From assembly GCF_900167095.1 (NCBI RefSeq), contig NZ_FUXG01000027.1:1-40634 (forward strand): 40,634 bases of DNA, written 5' to 3'. Position 1 is the stretch's first letter; each line of letters starts with the position of its first letter. Position numbers and translations under genes: made by a program. The notes beneath the pieces were generated by a model. The model made no database searches. It was not told the origin of the DNA and saw only the letters and a program-made list of their open reading frames with translations. This document shows, one piece after another, positions 24,936 to 33,757 of this stretch. The DNA is from Oceanospirillum multiglobuliferum. Lineage in GTDB: Bacteria > Pseudomonadota > Gammaproteobacteria > Pseudomonadales > Halomonadaceae.

Positions 24936-25322
24936 TTACCGATTAATGTTTTTCACAAATGGGAATACATCTGTGGCACCCAGCATGTCAGTGATCACTA
25001 ACACAACGAATACCATGAAAGCCAAACCTAACACATCTTGTCCTGCGGGCTGATCAGCCAGATGTTGGTTCAGTTGATTGATTTCAGCATCAGACATTGC
25101 CGCGACACGAGATTTAGCCAATTCAGCATCAACACCTAATGCAGACAGTTGATTTTGAACATCAGCACGATCAAATAACGCGACTGCGTGTTGACGATCC
25201 AGTTGCTGCACGATTTGTTGATTAGTAATCATGCCTGCTTGCGCTTGTCCGACTGTGGCAGATAGTAGCAGCACTGATAGAAAAGCCGCGAAAAGACGTT
25301 TGATTTGAAGAGAATATTTCAT
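24936..25322 (-). CDS. PA2779 family protein
   Basis: A 128-aa small envelope protein. It has a signal peptide (cut near QAQAG), a conserved helical middle that starts MITNQQIVQQLDRQ, and one C-terminal hydrophobic helix (about 98-115, VLGLAFMVFVVLVITDML). This layout and sequence match the PA2779 family, the regular partner of PA2778 peptidases. A partner, substrate or anchor role is inferred from the pairing. It is the first gene of the two-gene operon and is divergent from pyrC across 214 bp. Confidence 0.85.
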   Translation of the reverse strand: MKYSLQIKRLFAAFLSVLLLSATVGQAQAGMITNQQIVQQLDRQHAVALFDRADVQNQLSALGVDAELAKSRVAAMSDAEINQLNQHLADQPAGQDVLGLAFMVFVVLVITDMLGATDVFPFVKNINR

Positions 25323-25536
25323 TTTTTATTCCTTTAGAAAATTATGAGCCAGAGTGTCACCATCACGCTATCAACACACAATATAAACCAACCTTACACC
25401 TCTCGCTATGGCATTGATTTCTGTGGTGGTTCGATTTGTCATCTCTTATCAACCTATTTGAGAGGTTTTTCTACTGACGATGTTATAGGATAACGTCCAT
25501 TTATTTTACACCCGCCAAATGAGTTGATAGAAACCT

Positions 25537-26571
25537 ATGACGACACTAACGATTCAAACACCTGACGACTGGCACCTACATCTGCGTGATGGCGACATGC
25601 TACCAGAGACCGTAGCCGCAACTGCCCGCTGCTTTAAACGTGCCATTGTAATGCCAAACTTAGTACCACCTGTCACCAACGCTGAAATGGCACTGGCTTA
25701 TCGTCAGCGTATTCTAGACGCCCGTCCAGCAGGCAACACTTTTGAACCGCTGGTAACACTGTTTTTAACCAACAGCACCTCAGCACAAGACATTATCGAC
25801 GCCAAAGCCGCAGGCATTGTGGCCGCTAAGATGTACCCCGCTGGAGCGACCACTAATTCTGATGCCGCTGTCAAACAACTGGAAACCATGTACCCCATTC
25901 TTGAGGTGATGCAAGAGCAAGGCATGTTACTGCTGGTACACGGTGAAGTGACCGATCACCACATTGATATTTTTGATCGTGAAAAAGAATTTATCGACCA
26001 AAAAATGGTGCATATCGTTAAACAATTCCCTGAGTTGAAAGTAGTATTTGAGCACATCACCACCGCTGATGCCGCTCAGTTTGTTCAAGCCGCAGGCAAC
26101 AATATCGCCGCCACCATTACCCCACAACACCTGTTGCTGAACCGTAATGACCTGTTAGTAGGCGGTGTGCGTCCGCATAACTTTTGCTTACCCGTGCTGA
26201 AACGCAACACCCACCAACAAGCCCTGCGTGAAGTGGTTAAAACAGGCTCACCTAAGTTCTTCCTGGGTACAGACTCTGCCCCACACGCCAAAGAAGCCAA
26301 AGAAAACGCTTGCGGTTGTGCGGGTTGTTACAGCGCATGGAGCGCCATTGAGCTCTACGCCCACGTCTTTGAAGAAATAGGTGCACTGGACAAACTAGAG
26401 GGTTTTGCAAGCCACTACGGCGCAGACTTCTATGGTCTGCCACGCAATGAAGGCACCATAACGCTAGTGCGTGAAGATTGGACAATCCCTACTGAAATTG
26501 AACTGCCCAATGGCAAGCCCATCGTGCCATTCTTTGCGGGTCAACAAGTGCATTGGAAACTACAGCGCTAA
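25537..26571 (+). CDS. pyrC: Dihydroorotase
   Basis: A 344-aa type II dihydroorotase that closes carbamoyl aspartate to dihydroorotate in pyrimidine synthesis. Active-site parts are present in order: [11 protein letters not shown] (first Zn ligands), [17 protein letters not shown] (carboxylated Lys), LLVHGEVTD and FEHITTADA (Zn His), and [13 protein letters not shown] (catalytic Asp). Length and sequence are typical of the E. coli-type enzyme. It is a single gene with a terminator-like hairpin after it. Confidence 0.97.
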   Translation: MTTLTIQTPDDWHLHLRDGDMLPETVAATARCFKRAIVMPNLVPPVTNAEMALAYRQRILDARPAGNTFEPLVTLFLTNSTSAQDIIDAKAAGIVAAKMYPAGATTNSDAAVKQLETMYPILEVMQEQGMLLLVHGEVTDHHIDIFDREKEFIDQKMVHIVKQFPELKVVFEHITTADAAQFVQAAGNNIAATITPQHLLLNRNDLLVGGVRPHNFCLPVLKRNTHQQALREVVKTGSPKFFLGTDSAPHAKEAKENACGCAGCYSAWSAIELYAHVFEEIGALDKLEGFASHYGADFYGLPRNEGTITLVREDWTIPTEIELPNGKPIVPFFAGQQVHWKLQR

Positions 26572-26593
26572 ACTGGTAGCAGCCTCTTGCAAC

Positions 26594-26621
26594 AAAGGGT
26601 ACGCGCTTTGCCGTACCCTTT
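26594..26621 (+). terminator. Terminator-like hairpin after pyrC
   Basis: AAAGGGTACG and CGTACCCTTT form a 10-bp perfect stem with an 8-nt loop, 22 bp after the pyrC stop. Only a short T-run follows (TTTAGTCT). Confidence 0.7.
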
Positions 26622-26640
26622 AGTCTCAACACTTAAGCTA

Positions 26641-26659
26641 CTTGAGGCGTTTGTTATGC
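26641..26659 (-). other. attC half-site (candidate)
   Basis: On the minus strand this reads GCATAACAAACGCCTCAAG, which as far as I recall corresponds to the left arm of the Vibrio-type integron repeats (R' box, then AACAAACGCCTCAAG). It follows the 34-codon frame at 26671, as an attC follows its cassette gene. The matching right arm is not seen before pyrC, so the site is truncated. Confidence 0.55.
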
Positions 26660-26670
26660 GACCTGTGCGT

Positions 26671-26775
26671 TTAAAATATAGAGATAGTCACACCTCGACT
26701 GAACGCCTTGATATGCTCTTTCTTTGATTCATCAAACCCATCTAAGAATTTGTCCAACTGCAAGTTAATTGCCAT
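26671..26775 (-). CDS. Short open frame (34 aa), possible cassette gene or remnant
   Basis: MAINLQLDKFLDGFDESKKE then HIKAFSRGVTISIF, preceded by AGGAAC before ATG 26775. It is too short to assign and may be the start of a longer gene that lost its 3' part. It lies between the repeat copy B and an attC half-site, mirroring the position of the FRG gene behind copy A. Confidence 0.4.
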   Translation of the reverse strand: MAINLQLDKFLDGFDESKKEHIKAFSRGVTISIF

Positions 26776-26819
26776 GATGTTCCTTATTGCCTACCGTTCG
26801 CGGATAACTTAACTAACTA

Positions 26820-27045
26820 CTAAACTAAAAAGTTATACAGATGGTAAACCATGGCTATAAACGCTTTTTGAACAATAGCAGGACTTAATGCAATGTTTTC
26901 CCTGCTAACTTGTGGCGTATCTGCGAGCTATATTCTGGTTTATTCCACGCCAAAGTCACTCACTTGGTTCACTATTTGTTTCTAACTAGGCTCTCTTCTA
27001 CCTGTTTTTTGCTGTACGGGCAACAGCCGCCTGAACTTGCCTGCT
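26820..27045 (-). repeat. Dispersed repeat, copy B (inverted partner at 16865-17100)
   Basis: Read on the minus strand, this covers the last codons of the gamma-glutamylcyclotransferase gene, the spacer (TAGTGAACCAAG ... CAGGGAAAACATT) and the hairpin region TTATAGCCATGG ... CCATCTGTATAAC. It matches copy A in the same order. The stop codon TAG of the gene is part of the conserved block. Its hairpin is less perfect than in copy A (GTTCAAA instead of GTTCAAC). Confidence 0.8.
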
Positions 27046-27415
27046 TTGCACTGTAGTAGTCTAACCAATCCCCTGATGCGACAATTGGCACTCCCGCCAG
27101 TGATTGGTTATACAGATAAACCCAGCACAGCCCAAAAGGGGTTTTCAGTGTTTCTCTGAGATAAAGGCTGTCATTAGGTCGCAAGGGTTCATAGTCTTCC
27201 AGTCTATCTAGCAACGCTAATGTTGCGTTTTCAATTCGATAAACCTCAAGTATCACGCCAGTTGAGGGGTGTCGAAGGGCAGCGGGGTACTCGCCTAAGT
27301 CATAAAGTGTCAAACCTTGGTGCAATATAGTGCCAATCAGTGTGCTACCGCCTAGCAGATAATGGTTGATCAGCCCTGCGCGTAAGGAGCCATAGACCGC
27401 AACGTAGTGTGACAT
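26972..27415 (-). CDS. Gamma-glutamylcyclotransferase family protein
   Basis: A 147-aa protein with the family's signature YGSLR near the N-terminus (MSHYVAVYGSLRAGL), where the gamma-glutamyl group binds, and a candidate catalytic Glu in DRLEDYEP. A conserved middle block YDLGEYPAAL follows the first helix. Such enzymes release 5-oxoproline from gamma-glutamyl amines or peptides; the substrate here is unknown. ATG 27415 has GAGGG about 8 nt upstream; a TTG two codons earlier is less likely. The C-terminal tail with a CC pair is shared with a relic at 16851. The gene is divergent from the DMT exporter. Confidence 0.85.
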   Translation of the reverse strand: MSHYVAVYGSLRAGLINHYLLGGSTLIGTILHQGLTLYDLGEYPAALRHPSTGVILEVYRIENATLALLDRLEDYEPLRPNDSLYLRETLKTPFGLCWVYLYNQSLAGVPIVASGDWLDYYSAKQASSGGCCPYSKKQVEESLVRNK

Positions 27416-27517
27416 CTTCAATCCCTCTTCTGGGCTAGATAAAAACCTATGCCATTGTTATAAGGCTGATATTATAGTGCTCAATACCTTGATCGCCACA
27501 AACCTCAAGAGCCTGTT

Positions 27518-28405
27518 ATGTTCAAAATGCTAACCCTTACGTTTTTCTCGCTATTGGCACTTGCTGCCAACTCGGTGCTGTGTCGGCTGGCGCTTGGGGA
27601 TGGTAGTATTGATCCGGTCAGTTTTACCTTGATTCGTTTGTTTTCTGGCATTTTGATGCTGTCTTTGGCTTTGCTTTTTTTACGTCGCTCTCAACCTAAA
27701 CCCCTTTCTGTGTCTCGTTCTCTTGCTTTGCGCTATGGGGCGGCATTTATGTTGTTTCTTTATGCGATAGCCTTTTCCATTGCTTATATTAATTTGGATA
27801 CTGGTATAGGTGCTCTGGTGCTATTCGGCTCTGTACAACTTACGATGATTATCAATGGGGTGATTAAAGGACAGCATTTGCATAAGGTTGAGTGGCTGGG
27901 TTTGCTGCTGGCCTTTTCAGGCTTGATCTATTTGGTGTTGCCAAAACTCAGTACCCCATCATTGTCTGGGTTTATATTAATGGCGCTAGCGGGTATTGCT
28001 TGGGGGTTTTATACCTTAATGGGGCGCGGTTCTACTACACCGATGACGGATACGGCAAGCAATTTCATTTACACATGGCCTTGGCTGCTGTTATTAGTTT
28101 TGTGGCTAATTTTTAATGGTGCAGAACTACAATCTAAAGGTGTGCTTTTAGCACTGGCCTCAGGGGGCATCACTTCAGGATTGGGTTACATTGTTTGGTA
28201 TGCCGCGCTGAAGTACTACAGTGCTACTCAAGCGGCGGTATTACAGCTTTTGGTTCCCGTTTTAGCTGCTTTTGGCGGTGTGATATTTATAGCGGAAACG
28301 ATCTCTTTAAATTTGATAATGGCCTCTATTATGGTGCTGGGTGGTATCTTTCTAGTGATTGCAGGGCGCTGGTATTTTACCCGTGCAGTAGAAAAGAGTG
28401 TTTAA
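27518..28405 (+). CDS. DMT-family (EamA) transporter
   Basis: A 295-aa membrane protein with ten predicted hydrophobic helices arranged as two EamA repeats. The first begins FKMLTLTFFSLLALAANSVL and the second, after about residue 145, FILMALAGIAWGFYTLMGRG. Family members export amino acids, drugs or metabolites or import nucleotide sugars. Nothing in the context indicates the substrate. A short charged tail ends the protein. It is a single gene. Confidence 0.9.
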   Translation: MFKMLTLTFFSLLALAANSVLCRLALGDGSIDPVSFTLIRLFSGILMLSLALLFLRRSQPKPLSVSRSLALRYGAAFMLFLYAIAFSIAYINLDTGIGALVLFGSVQLTMIINGVIKGQHLHKVEWLGLLLAFSGLIYLVLPKLSTPSLSGFILMALAGIAWGFYTLMGRGSTTPMTDTASNFIYTWPWLLLLVLWLIFNGAELQSKGVLLALASGGITSGLGYIVWYAALKYYSATQAAVLQLLVPVLAAFGGVIFIAETISLNLIMASIMVLGGIFLVIAGRWYFTRAVEKSV

Positions 28406-28471
28406 GTCCTATAATTCTTTGATCTTTCCTAGATTTTCTTTAATTATCGGTTATTCTTAGCGCCCTTTTTC

Positions 28472-28490
28472 CGCAGAGCAGCACTCTGCG
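28472..28490. terminator. Small hairpin between two genes
   Basis: CGCAGAG and CTCTGCG form a 7-bp stem with loop CAGCA. It lies 66 bp after the transporter stop and 34 bp before the next start codon. With TTTTT on its left side it may act as a terminator on the minus strand or as a leader structure. Confidence 0.4.
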
Positions 28491-28523
28491 TTATCACTGT
28501 TTGTATTGAGATTGCTTTTTGTT

Positions 28524-29549
28524 ATGCGCCACACCACAGCTCTACCTTTAAGATATCCTAAGTCTAAGTTTGCCATGCGCACGGTTTACAGTTTTACCGC
28601 GGCTTCGGTTTTAACCTCTATTTTCTTCTCTTTGTTGCTCTTTTTGTCGATTGACGATGATCTGTTAATGAAGGTGATGTTTGGCAGCCTTGCCATTATT
28701 TTTGAGTTGGGTAAGTTCTTCGCTTGGTATGAAGTGGGTGAGCGGTTATCTCGTCGCAATTACATCGCAACTTTTTCCGCGCTGGTGTTCTATGGCATTT
28801 TGGCCGCTATTTCGATTGCAGGCTCTGTGGGCGGGATCAATAGTGCAACTAACAAAGCGCAAAACCATGTCAATGTGCAGCAAAGTCAGGTGAATGCGTT
28901 TAATCATCAAATTGCGGCATTGGATCAGCAGATTGCCTTGAACAATGAAGCGGCAAAAAAATATATTGAGATGGATCGTATAGCAATAGGGCTAGCTCGT
29001 ATCCAAAAAGAGAATGCCAAACTGCGTGAACAGCAACAAGCCTTGGCTATGCAGCGTGATAGTTTACCAGTGGTTAGCCAAGGCTCTGTCTTGGGGCTGA
29101 TTGATGGTTTAGCCAAAACGCTTCAGATTGAAACCCAAACCGCCCAGTTGGGGCTGGTGATCTTTCTCTCAATCTTGCTGGATTTCTTTGCGGCTTTTTT
29201 CATCAGTCTGATTGGTGAGGAGCTGCGCTTTCGTCAGCGGTTTTATGATCGCCGCCCCCTGACCATTGAGCCTGACGACTCGTCAGTACCAATCCAGCTG
29301 TTAACGCATCAAAATGATGTATCAGATGAAGTGGCTGAAGCACCTCAGAGCTCTGAACCAGAGGCGGAAAAAACTTTATACCAAAAGGTGGTAGAAGCAT
29401 TAGAGAGCAAGCAGGTCAGTTGTAGTAAAAAAGCGATCATCTCGCTTTTTAAGATTGACCCTGAAGAAGCCGAAGCCCTTTTTAAGCAGCTATTAGCAGA
29501 AGGGCTGGTGGTTCAAAAAGCGAATAATCACTATCGCTGGAAAGATTAA
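28524..29549 (+). CDS. Membrane protein with coiled coil and winged-helix-like C-terminus
   Basis: A 341-aa protein that I cannot assign to a named family. Three hydrophobic helices lie at about residues 25-45, 50-68 and 82-103. They are followed by a coiled coil of about 75 residues (about 110-185, AFNHQIAALDQQIALNNEAA), a fourth helix at about 205-228 and a cytoplasmic linker. The last 60 residues (LYQKVVEALESKQVSCSKKA, then LFKIDPEEAEALFKQLLAEG) have the spacing of a winged helix and recall the gamma domain of FtsK. A membrane-anchored DNA-binding role is therefore possible. ATG 28524 is preferred over a TTG at 28506; neither has a good ribosome site. Confidence 0.65.
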   Translation: MRHTTALPLRYPKSKFAMRTVYSFTAASVLTSIFFSLLLFLSIDDDLLMKVMFGSLAIIFELGKFFAWYEVGERLSRRNYIATFSALVFYGILAAISIAGSVGGINSATNKAQNHVNVQQSQVNAFNHQIAALDQQIALNNEAAKKYIEMDRIAIGLARIQKENAKLREQQQALAMQRDSLPVVSQGSVLGLIDGLAKTLQIETQTAQLGLVIFLSILLDFFAAFFISLIGEELRFRQRFYDRRPLTIEPDDSSVPIQLLTHQNDVSDEVAEAPQSSEPEAEKTLYQKVVEALESKQVSCSKKAIISLFKIDPEEAEALFKQLLAEGLVVQKANNHYRWKD

Positions 29550-29647
29550 GCTTTAAAAGCTTCTAGCTTAAGTTGGAATATTTTATATCCCTTTTTTTTG
29601 TTATAACTAACGCCTTCAACATATTGGCTTTATCACGGATGTTTTGT

Positions 29648-30220
29648 ATGCAGAAAATAAGAAAAGTTACATTGGCACTCTGTTGTGCGGCTTTGTGCCA
29701 AACCGCAAATGCGGCAGATTACTTTCAGATTGGCTTGGGTGGGGCTTCTGTCGGCTTTGTGGGTTCCTCTTCTTTATCCTCTACAAGCACACATTACGAT
29801 ACAAATAAGGCGGCTCTAAAAATTGGTGGCGCTTCAACCACGCAAAATATGTACATAACGGGTGGTTTGACGGTCATTGGCTTTGAGGGGCAAGATAAAA
29901 TCTACACCTTAGATCTGGCAACGCATTTCTTTGCAGCACCTAGCTTCTATGTCGGTGGTGTAATCGGCTATCAAGAGTATAAATACGACAACGCCTCTAT
30001 GATGAGTAGTATTGGCGCGACTAGCTCAAAGTTTGATTTTAATGGCTTAACAGCAGGTATAAGCGTTGGTGGATTGTTGTTCTATGATAATGTTGATGTC
30101 AATTTAACCTATCGCTTTGTTAATGGTCGTAGTGCCAGCATTACAAGTGCAACAGGGTCTGCAGATATTGAAATTGAAAGAATTGTACAGCTGAGTATTT
30201 CTAGAAATATTATGCTGTAG
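29648..30220 (+). CDS. Outer-membrane beta-barrel protein, unknown function
   Basis: A 190-aa exported protein. The signal peptide MQKIRKVTLALCCAALCQTA ends at ANA-A. The mature part is built of alternating hydrophobic stretches with Gly and aromatic residues (YFQIGLGGASVGFVGS, SFYVGGVIGYQEYKYD, FNGLTAGISVGGLLFYDNVD), as in small 8-stranded barrels. It does not end in the usual aromatic residue. ATG 29648 is chosen because the signal peptide then begins properly; a frame open from 29573 adds an unrelated extension. A hairpin terminator follows. Confidence 0.7.
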   Translation: MQKIRKVTLALCCAALCQTANAADYFQIGLGGASVGFVGSSSLSSTSTHYDTNKAALKIGGASTTQNMYITGGLTVIGFEGQDKIYTLDLATHFFAAPSFYVGGVIGYQEYKYDNASMMSSIGATSSKFDFNGLTAGISVGGLLFYDNVDVNLTYRFVNGRSASITSATGSADIEIERIVQLSISRNIML

Positions 30221-30232
30221 TCGCACAGATAA

Positions 30233-30250
30233 AGGCTGCGTTTGCAGCCT
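30233..30250. terminator. Hairpin after the barrel gene
   Basis: AGGCTGC and GCAGCCT form a 7-bp stem with loop GTTT, 12 bp after the stop. It is also 36 bp beyond the dadX stop on the other strand, so it may serve both genes. The T-run is weak. Confidence 0.55.
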
Positions 30251-30285
30251 CTATGCAAAGCCAGTTTAACCAAATACCTTTGAGA

Positions 30286-31362
30286 TCAACTGTAAATTCT
30301 TGGTACTCGGTTGGTAATACCTGTATACAAACTATAAGAGATAGTGTCTGCACAAGCGGCTACTTCATTAATATCAACCTGCGCACCCCATAGTTCAACG
30401 GGGTCGCCGACTTTAGCATCGGGTTGGTTTGTTAGATCAACCGTCATCATATCCATCGATACTTTGCCAATCACACGGGTCATTTGGCCATTCACCGCCA
30501 CGGGAGTACCATCTTTGGCGTGTCGTGGATAGCCATCGGCATAGCCCATTGCAACCACGCCGACTCGGGTTGGCTCGGTTGTGACAAAACGGCGGCCATA
30601 GCCGATAGGCTCACCTGCGGGCAGTTCTCGTACCGCAATCAGCGCAGAGCTAAGCGTCATCACGGTTTTTAATTGATCGGCGGCGTCCGTTTTCTGATCT
30701 AGTGGTGATGCGCCATAAAGCATAATGCCCGGGCGAACCCAGTCGCCATGAGTTTGCGGCCAGTGTAAAGTCGCGGCAGAATTTGCCATGCACACTGGTA
30801 AGCCAAACTGATCACAGGCTGCGTGGAAATTGGCAATCTGGGTTTCGGTGTAATCAGATTCTAATTCATCGGCACAGGCAAAGTGTGTCATCGCCACTAA
30901 AGAGGCGACCTGTGGTAAAGACTGTAATTGAGCAATTGCAGAAGCAAACCCTTCAGCGTTAAACCCTAAACGGTGCATGCCAGAGTCAAATTTGACCCAA
31001 ACCTGAATAGGCGTTTTGATTGAGCTGGCGGCAATGGCGTCAATTTGCCATTGGCTGTGAACCGCCGTAATAAAACGATGCTGCTCAATCAGTTCCAATT
31101 CATCCGCAGTGAAAAAACCTTCTAATAATGCAATCGGTTGTTCTATGCCTGCTGCACGTAGTTCTAATGCTTCTTCAATACAGGCTACACCAAATGCGTC
31201 TGCCACATCGGCAAGGTAGCGCGCAACAACTACAGCGCCATGCCCATAAGCATTGGCTTTGATAATCGCAACCGCTTTGTTTCCTGATGATAGGGATTTT
31301 GCCAGTAGGTAGTTGTGTTTCAGTGCAGCCAGATCAATAACCGCTTTAGCAGCCCGCGCCAT
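30286..31362 (-). CDS. dadX: Alanine racemase, catabolic
   Basis: A 358-aa fold-type III PLP enzyme that interconverts L- and D-alanine. The PLP lysine is in AVAIIKANAYGHGAVVVARY (about residues 27-46). The second catalytic Tyr lies in the GYGRRFVTTEP region, and SMDMMTVDL near 290 is also typical. It is the last gene of a three-gene operon with dadA and ridA, the layout of the Pseudomonas dad locus, which is why the catabolic name is preferred over the biosynthetic alr. CTGGAGA lies upstream of the ATG. Confidence 0.92.
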   Translation of the reverse strand: MARAAKAVIDLAALKHNYLLAKSLSSGNKAVAIIKANAYGHGAVVVARYLADVADAFGVACIEEALELRAAGIEQPIALLEGFFTADELELIEQHRFITAVHSQWQIDAIAASSIKTPIQVWVKFDSGMHRLGFNAEGFASAIAQLQSLPQVASLVAMTHFACADELESDYTETQIANFHAACDQFGLPVCMANSAATLHWPQTHGDWVRPGIMLYGASPLDQKTDAADQLKTVMTLSSALIAVRELPAGEPIGYGRRFVTTEPTRVGVVAMGYADGYPRHAKDGTPVAVNGQMTRVIGKVSMDMMTVDLTNQPDAKVGDPVELWGAQVDINEVAACADTISYSLYTGITNRVPRIYS

Positions 31363-31458
31363 ATTGCAGGTCTCCAGAAATTTGTTTTTAAACAGCGGCT
31401 TACCATAACGTAAGCCGCAGTATTTATCATGTATTACAGCTTAAATTAACAGATGTAA

Positions 31459-31842
31459 TTACAGGGCTAAAATGCCTTCAACTTCAACATCAACATTCTT
31501 AGGCAGTGCTTTAACGCCAATCGCTGCGCGAGCTGGGTAAGGCGCAGTGAAGTAGCGTTCCATCACTTCGTTAACTTTTGCGAAGTTACCTAAGTCTGGC
31601 ATGTAAATGTTCAGCTTAACGATGTTCTCTAAAGAACCACCTGCGGCTTCTGCAACGGCTTTCAGGTTTTCAAAAACCTGCACAGTTTGTGCTTCAAAAG
31701 ACTCAGTGACCACTTCCATTGTTTTAGGATCTAACGGGATCTGGCCTGACATAAATACCAAGTTGCCCACTTGTACAGCCTGAGAGTATGGGCCAATGGC
31801 CGCTGGTGCGTTGTCTGAATGAATGATTTTTTTCTCGATCAT
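31459..31842 (-). CDS. ridA: RidA family enamine/imine deaminase
   Basis: A 127-aa RidA protein that hydrolyses reactive enamines and imines made by PLP and flavin enzymes. Conserved parts are [29 protein letters not shown], the substrate Arg in [15 protein letters not shown], and the C-terminal VEVEGIL. It lies between dadA and dadX. DadA makes an imine intermediate from D-alanine, so a role in hydrolysing it to pyruvate and ammonia is likely. AGAGAG precedes ATG 31842. Confidence 0.93.
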   Translation of the reverse strand: MIEKKIIHSDNAPAAIGPYSQAVQVGNLVFMSGQIPLDPKTMEVVTESFEAQTVQVFENLKAVAEAAGGSLENIVKLNIYMPDLGNFAKVNEVMERYFTAPYPARAAIGVKALPKNVDVEVEGILAL

Positions 31843-31971
31843 GATGCATCTCTCTTCGTGTGTGAAAAATTAAAAAAAGCAGGCGAACCATCGCTGGCTG
31901 CCTGCAAAGCACGTGGATAGAACAACAAACGCGCGATTAAAACAGGGGGTAGTCGATCAGGCTTGAGAAGA

Positions 31972-33225
31972 TCAGTTGTAGCGGCTGATATCTAGGCCTT
32001 TAGGGTCGATTTCAGGTTTGTTGCCTGAAATCAGATCTGCCAGTAAACGGGCAGAGCCACAAGACATTGTCCAACCTAAAGTGCCGTGTCCGGTATTCAG
32101 TGATAAATTGTCAAACTTTGTTTTGCCAATCAGTGGGGTGCCATCTGGTGTCATTGGGCGTAGGCCTGTCCAGAACTCAGCTTTGGCCACATCGCCGCCT
32201 TCTGGGAATACATCCGAAACCACCATCGCAATGGTCGCACGACGTTTTGCGGGCAAATCTAAGTTGTAACCCGACAGTTCAGCGGTGCCTGCAACACGAA
32301 TGCGGTCATCAAAACGTGTAATAGCCACTTTGTAAGTCTCATCCATTACTGTTGAAACAGGTGCGGCATCATAGTTCGTGATAGGCACGGTTAATGAATA
32401 ACCTTTTACAGGGTAGATTGGCGCATCAATACCCACTTGCTTTAATAACTGGCGAGAGAAGCTGCCCATTGCGACAACATAATGATCAGCAGTCAGTGTG
32501 CCTTGTCTCGTTTTGACACCTGTGATCTTGCCAGCGTTGTCGGTTAAACCTTCAATTTCGGTTTCAAATAGGAACTTAACGCCCATCTCTTCACAGATTT
32601 TGGCCAGTTTATTGGTGAAGGTATAGCAGTCACCAGTTTGGTCATCGGCAAGACGAAGGCCGCCGACAAACTTGTCTTTAACGCGTGCCAGAGCAGGTTC
32701 CGCAGCGATACAGCCTGCCATATCCAACTCTTCATATTTCATGCCGAACTGTTTAAGCACTTCAATATCTTTGCCGACGGCATCCACTTGCTTCTGAGAG
32801 CGGAACATCTGCAATGTGCCTTGTTGGCGATCTTCGTAACTGATCCCTGTTTCGGCACGAAGCGCATCAATACTGATGCGGGAGTATTCAGATACACGCA
32901 CCATACGAGCCTTGTTCACGGCATAGCGTGCTTCGGTGCAGTTGGCTAGCATCTTGGTCATCCAAGTCCACTGATGCGGGTCTGCTGTTAACGCAAGCTT
33001 AAGTGGTGCATGGGTTTGTGTAAGCCACTTCATCGCTTTTAGAGGAATGCCTGGTGCAGCCCATGGAGATGAATAGCCAAAAGACACTTGGCCAGCATTG
33101 GCATGGCTAGTTTCCATCGCAGGGGACGCTTGACGGTCAATTACAGTGACTTGATGTCCTTGCTTGGCCAAGTAGTACGCAGAGGTCACACCGACAACAC
33201 CGCTACCTAGTATTAAAATATTCAT
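31972..33225 (-). CDS. dadA: D-amino acid dehydrogenase, small subunit
   Basis: A 417-aa FAD-dependent dehydrogenase that oxidises D-alanine to pyruvate and passes electrons to the respiratory chain at the inner membrane. The FAD motif [20 protein letters not shown] starts the protein. The family block [20 protein letters not shown] is at about 43-62, and the C-terminus has [20 protein letters not shown]. Length and sequence are typical. It is the first gene of the dadA-ridA-dadX operon, preceded by a long AT-rich region that should contain its promoter. No Lrp/DadR regulator gene is adjacent. Confidence 0.95.
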   Translation of the reverse strand: MNILILGSGVVGVTSAYYLAKQGHQVTVIDRQASPAMETSHANAGQVSFGYSSPWAAPGIPLKAMKWLTQTHAPLKLALTADPHQWTWMTKMLANCTEARYAVNKARMVRVSEYSRISIDALRAETGISYEDRQQGTLQMFRSQKQVDAVGKDIEVLKQFGMKYEELDMAGCIAAEPALARVKDKFVGGLRLADDQTGDCYTFTNKLAKICEEMGVKFLFETEIEGLTDNAGKITGVKTRQGTLTADHYVVAMGSFSRQLLKQVGIDAPIYPVKGYSLTVPITNYDAAPVSTVMDETYKVAITRFDDRIRVAGTAELSGYNLDLPAKRRATIAMVVSDVFPEGGDVAKAEFWTGLRPMTPDGTPLIGKTKFDNLSLNTGHGTLGWTMSCGSARLLADLISGNKPEIDPKGLDISRYN

Positions 33226-33757
33226 AAGTGCAATCTGCCCCGTTGATAGATTTGAATAGTTAAATCATCTGTTAGCTGACGCTGTGTCAGCGAATGCGCT
33301 TATGATATTGCTTTAAATGCGATAAATGTAACTTTTGTTAGGTGCTTAAAAAGTTTAATTTTCTTTATTTATTTGAAAGACCAGTTGAAACATGCTGTCA
33401 AAATATTTTTAATTAGGCCATTCTCCCTTTTCTTTGTATTTTTCTAATGATTTTAAGTAGTTACTTAGTCAGCCGTCAGACAAAGATCTCGATATTTATC
33501 AGATTATTAGTGGAATACACTTTTTAAAGAGATAGATTTGGTTTTTTATTCGAGAGCAGAATTTAAACTAAAGTTTTAGTCGGAGTGGGCAGATAAAGCC
33601 GTTGTGCACGAGTGTTTTCTGATTAGGCTTAATGGCGCGATGTGCCGAAAAAGAAGGTGGAAAATAAACAAAAACACGCAGACGCGGTTGAAATATATGG
33701 TCATATGCGTCCGTTTGAGTTTAAAGTGCTCGGCTGATCACCAGGGAGTTGAAGTCA
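33226..33757. other. AT-rich divergent control region
   Basis: This 532-bp gap between dadA (minus) and the kinase gene (plus) has no convincing gene. A small hairpin GCTGAC/GTCAGC lies at 33275-33291, about 50 bp upstream of dadA. The middle (33330-33560) is very AT-rich with A- and T-runs, as expected for a bent, protein-bound promoter. Short open frames at 33640-33750 have no recognisable product. Confidence 0.6.
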
